The notes under the pieces were generated by a model that was not told where the DNA came from, made no database searches, and worked only from the letters and a program-made list of their open reading frames with translations. A program made the translations under genes and the position numbers. 46,567 nucleotides of DNA, taken from positions 1 through 46,567 of the forward strand of contig JBMNOI010000007.1 in the NCBI GenBank assembly GCA_050942995.1, given 5' to 3'. Below, piece by piece: positions 44,060-46,567 of the stretch (position 1 is its first letter; every line of letters starts with the position of its first letter). The stretch is from JBMNOI01 sp050942995. GTDB taxonomy: Bacteria; Chloroflexota; Anaerolineae; UBA1429.

Positions 44060-45340
44060 TCAGGATAGATCGACGATGCGGCCCATAAACAGGATGGCGC
44101 CCGTCTCGATGTCGTGGATCAGCAGGATAAAGGGGCGATCGACCGACACCTCGATCGGCTCGTCGATGGGGGCGCTCTCGGGCATGATGACGGCGGTGGC
44201 CGCGGCCGCCTCGGTGCCCGCCTCATCTACGGCGACGAACGCCCGGTGCACCACGTCGGAGATATACAGATCGGGGCTGCCGGTCATGCCGGAAAAGTCG
44301 GCGTTTTCGCCAAAGGCGTCGATCATACCCAGGGCGGTCAGCGCCTTTGCCAGCCCCAGGTTCGTATCCAACTCGAAGCGGGGCATCGACAGCGCCACGC
44401 GCTCGAACTGCATCTCCGAGAGGATCTCTTCCACGCGCGCGGCGTCCAGATCGGCCTCGAAGGCATCGAAAGCGCCGGCATCGGGCAGCAGGATGGTCAT
44501 GGCCAGTTCGTGGCCGTCGTAGGGCAGAGCCACCGCCTGATAGCCCTCGCCCCGGATGTAACGCATATTCGACACCTGGCGCATCATGGGCACCGTCGTA
44601 TCGCCCGAGTGGCCGTGGAACGTGCCGTCGACGGTGGCGCCCTCCATGAACGGATTGGCCCAGGCGGCGCTAAAGTAGATGGCGTTGGTCAGCACCAGTC
44701 GCGTCGAGGCATCCACTGCGCCGGGAGCCAGCAACTCTTCGATGCGCTCCTCGGTTTGCTCGCTCACCCAGTCGTTGATGGTAGCCCGTGCGGCCTCGGC
44801 ATCGGCGGCGTAATCCAGCAGGCGCATACCGGCCCCATAATAAGCGGCCAGCGTATCCAGAAAATCGTCCAGGAAGGTGTAGCCGGCCTGGCCCCAGATG
44901 GCGTTGACGACATTCAGGCGAAAGCCCTGATCGTCCCGACCGGCGGCGCCCTCTCCACGGCGGGCGAGGATCTGGTCCAGGCTGTTGACGGCGGGGTGCA
45001 GGCGATCGGGCGGTAGAGTGAAATGCAGCGTGTTGGCCATTTGCCGCGCCGTCTCGCCGCGCGCCCCGGTATAGGTCATGGCCAGTGCCAGCGAGATGCT
45101 GTGGGGGGAATAAAAGAGGTTGCCGCCCTCGTGCTCGCGCAGGTAACGGTACAGGTCGAGGGCAAAGGCACGGTTGCCCTGTACCAGCTCGTCCACGTCG
45201 GCGTCGGCGGCCTCTGGCGCAGCTATGCGCTCGATCTCAGAGCGGACGTCCTTTGCGGCTGTGCCGGGGGAGGGGCTCGCACAACCCACCAGACTCAGTA
45301 TGGCGAACAGTAACAATACGCGGGATAATGCGTCTCTCAT
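44060..45340 (-). CDS. Serpin-family protease inhibitor lipoprotein
   Basis: Serpin of 426 aa, normal family size, preceded by a lipoprotein signal peptide ending in LSLVGC with Cys20 as the lipid anchor. The core signatures are present: NLFYSPHSISLALAMTYTGARGETARQM in the N-terminal helices, VLTNAIYFSAAWANPF in strand 3A, and DRPFILLIHDIETGAILFMGRI at the C-terminus. The reactive-centre hinge, EAGTEAAAATA (about residues 373-383), has the small residues needed for loop insertion, so an inhibitory serpin is predicted. The scissile bond probably lies near MPESAP. It would act on extracytoplasmic serine or cysteine proteases. ATG at 45340 follows AGGAGGAG. Confidence 0.93.
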   Translation of the reverse strand: MRDALSRVLLLFAILSLVGCASPSPGTAAKDVRSEIERIAAPEAADADVDELVQGNRAFALDLYRYLREHEGGNLFYSPHSISLALAMTYTGARGETARQMANTLHFTLPPDRLHPAVNSLDQILARRGEGAAGRDDQGFRLNVVNAIWGQAGYTFLDDFLDTLAAYYGAGMRLLDYAADAEAARATINDWVSEQTEERIEELLAPGAVDASTRLVLTNAIYFSAAWANPFMEGATVDGTFHGHSGDTTVPMMRQVSNMRYIRGEGYQAVALPYDGHELAMTILLPDAGAFDAFEADLDAARVEEILSEMQFERVALSMPRFELDTNLGLAKALTALGMIDAFGENADFSGMTGSPDLYISDVVHRAFVAVDEAGTEAAAATAVIMPESAPIDEPIEVSVDRPFILLIHDIETGAILFMGRIVDLS

Positions 45341-45512
45341 CGCTCCTCCTCTGTTGTGGCCTGCCCTCCAGAGGTCGTGTGGCGCGACCTTTGGAGGCGG
45401 GCCGAACCCCGGCCTGATGGCGGCCGCCTCGCATCTATAGACGCATGGCGGCAGGCAGAGGTTCCATCGGGCATCAGAGCGCGTAGCCATCATCTGAAAA
45501 AGGGTTGTTCGG

Positions 45513-45541
45513 TTGACGCCCGGTGGGCGCGCTTTTACAAT
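45513..45541 (+). promoter_or_regulatory. Promoter of the FMN-reductase-like gene
   Basis: TTGACG (45513-45518) and TACAAT (45536-45541) with a 17-bp spacer, 63 bases before the start codon at 45605. Confidence 0.7.
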
Positions 45542-45604
45542 CTACCCACTATCCCAGGCAGGGTCATCACCGACCATCTGACAGAGCGACAGGAGGCGGA
45601 AGCA

Positions 45605-46372
45605 ATGTATATACTGGGCATCGTGGGGAGCCCGCGCAAGGCGGGCCGCTCGAACGAACTGGCCGATGCCGCACTCGCAGGCGCGTCCGGTGCCGGCGCA
45701 GAGACGGCCAAGCTATACCTGGTGGATTACGACATCAAGCCCTTTACCGGACAGGGCGGCTCTGAGGAGGGCGGGCGCTTTTGCCCGGCAGAGCTCTCTG
45801 ACGCCGTCGCCCGCGCCGACGCGCTGATCGTCACCGCTCCGGTCTACTGGGGCGACATCAACGGCCTGACCAAGGACTTTATGGATAGCGTGCGTCTGTC
45901 GCACGCACAGGGCAACGGCCTGCCGGCGCTGGGCGCGGCGGTGGCGGGGGGCAGCGGCAAGGGGCTGCTCTCGGGCGTGCAGAGCATCTACCACTGGTTC
46001 TACCACAAACAGATGCGGGCCATCGATCCGACCCCCGTCTCGCGCTTTAACATGGACGAGGCGCTGGAGAGCATGGCGGCGAGCGGCGCGCGCCTCGCCG
46101 AGACGGCCGCTCATCGCACCCCCTTCTCCGGAAATACGGCCGACGAGCGCTGGGGCGATGTGGTGGCCTGGTACGCCGGACTCGCCTATCTGCGCGACGG
46201 CCCCGCCGAAGAGTTCATGATGCTGGCACGGCAACTGCTCAAAGAGGCCGGGGAGGGCGCCGATCCGCGCGCCCGGGCGCTCTACGATCGGGCAATGGCC
46301 GCCCGCGAGCGGGGCGATCTGGCCGAGGCGGGCCGGCTCTCCGTCGAGACCTACCGGCTCCTGTTCCACTGA
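45605..46372 (+). CDS. NADPH-dependent FMN reductase / flavodoxin-fold protein
   Basis: Flavodoxin-fold protein of 255 aa. The FMN phosphate loop is GIVGSPRKAGRSNELAD (residues 5-21), and TAPVYWGDINGLTKDFMDSV (about 80-100) is the second flavin segment. Unlike the flavoprotein at 41560 it has no four-cysteine cluster. The C-terminal 60 residues are an added helical region (ARALYDRAMAARERGDLAEAGRL). The substrate is unknown; relatives reduce quinones, azo dyes or chromate, or supply reduced FMN. ATG at 45605 follows AGGAGG. It has its own promoter and terminator, so it is monocistronic. Confidence 0.88.
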   Translation: MYILGIVGSPRKAGRSNELADAALAGASGAGAETAKLYLVDYDIKPFTGQGGSEEGGRFCPAELSDAVARADALIVTAPVYWGDINGLTKDFMDSVRLSHAQGNGLPALGAAVAGGSGKGLLSGVQSIYHWFYHKQMRAIDPTPVSRFNMDEALESMAASGARLAETAAHRTPFSGNTADERWGDVVAWYAGLAYLRDGPAEEFMMLARQLLKEAGEGADPRARALYDRAMAARERGDLAEAGRLSVETYRLLFH

Positions 46373-46385
46373 ACGAGAGCGAAGC

Positions 46386-46410
46386 GGGGGATCGATATAC
46401 TCGATCCCCC
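46386..46410 (+). terminator. Hairpin after the FMN-reductase-like gene
   Basis: Perfect 10-bp stem (GGGGGATCGA/TCGATCCCCC) with a 5-nt loop, 13 bases past the stop codon and just before the CRISPR repeats. No U-tract on the plus strand. Confidence 0.7.
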
Positions 46411-46414
46411 GCCG

Positions 46415-46567
46415 CCTGTGATCCCCATCCACCTGATTTGGTGGATGCGACCCCGGCACGCTTACTTCACGCGGGCCGAGCTGGGGGTTTCAACCCCCAT
46501 CCACCTGATTTGGTGGATGCTACAGACCTCCTGAGTGTGTGATTAGTCGGGCCACAGGTTTCAATCC
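46415..46567 (-). CRISPR. Trailer end of a CRISPR array
   Basis: Three repeat units are visible: one degenerate at 46415-46451, one full 37-nt repeat at 46487-46523, and the first ten bases of a third at 46558-46567, cut by the window end. Spacers are 35 and 34 nt. The repeat contains a perfect 7-bp palindrome, ATCCACC-TGATTT-GGTGGAT, and on the minus strand ends in TTGAAAC, which indicates transcription on the minus strand. The degenerate copy has lost that TTGAAAC end, as expected for the last repeat at the trailer. The leader and any cas genes would lie beyond the right edge. The type cannot be assigned from repeats alone. Confidence 0.9.

Overview
The window is about 46.6 kb of GC-rich bacterial chromosome (around 60% GC by eye) and is gene-dense on both strands. 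The gene content, the Thr/Pro-rich lipoprotein linkers and a secreted beta-helix protein ending in a short 'LLLPMVARN'-type tail point to a Chloroflexi (Anaerolineae-like) organism. That assignment is inference: no rRNA or other marker gene is present. Several promoters match the sigma70 consensus (TTGACA-like box, 17-19 bp spacer, TATAAT-like box). Many genes are followed by perfect 9-17 bp hairpins, often without a U-tract.

Layout. 0.05-4.05 kb (minus): an operon of ECF sigma factor, membrane anti-sigma factor, two ABC-2 type membrane proteins and an ABC ATPase. 4.4-7.4 kb: a PLP-dependent D-amino-acid enzyme (minus), divergent from a TetR regulator with a consensus promoter and a 20-bp palindromic operator, translationally coupled to an SDR epimerase. 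8.0-13.0 kb: a large secreted beta-helix protein, a lipoprotein and a lactonase-type beta-propeller. 13.3-17.5 kb: a CcdA-like membrane protein, then a minus operon for threonine breakdown (tdh-kbl) with an alpha/beta hydrolase. 18.2-31.9 kb (plus): ten collinear genes forming a sugar or sugar-acid cluster: MOFRL glycerate kinase, enolase-like protein, fucose/arabinose-isomerase-like protein, PfkB kinase, clan GH-A glycosidase, two tandem MFS transporters, UroD-like protein, Fe-S aldo/keto reductase and D-2-hydroxyacid dehydrogenase. 32.0-37.5 kb: a small Cys-rich protein, carB (no carA in the window) and divergent argJ. 37.6-40.0 kb: a DUF5060/DUF4038 (GH140-like) glycosidase and an amidase. 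40.3-44.0 kb: a redox locus of two Fe-S aldo/keto reductases, an Fe-S flavoprotein and an AdhR-like MerR regulator. 44.1-46.4 kb: a lipoprotein serpin and an FMN-reductase-like protein. 46.4 kb to the end: the trailer end of a CRISPR array that continues beyond the window.

How they fit together. The central cluster looks like a complete unit for uptake, glycoside cleavage, isomerisation, phosphorylation and redox handling of an unknown sugar. Its enolase-like protein keeps the metal ligands and the catalytic lysine but lacks the acid/histidine residues of true enolase, so it probably does different chemistry; this is the strongest candidate here for an undescribed pathway. The other two strong leads are the anti-sigma factor whose membrane part is homologous to the permease encoded two genes downstream, and the AdhR-like regulator with a matching 7-4-7 dyad inside a 19-bp promoter spacer in front of its own operon.
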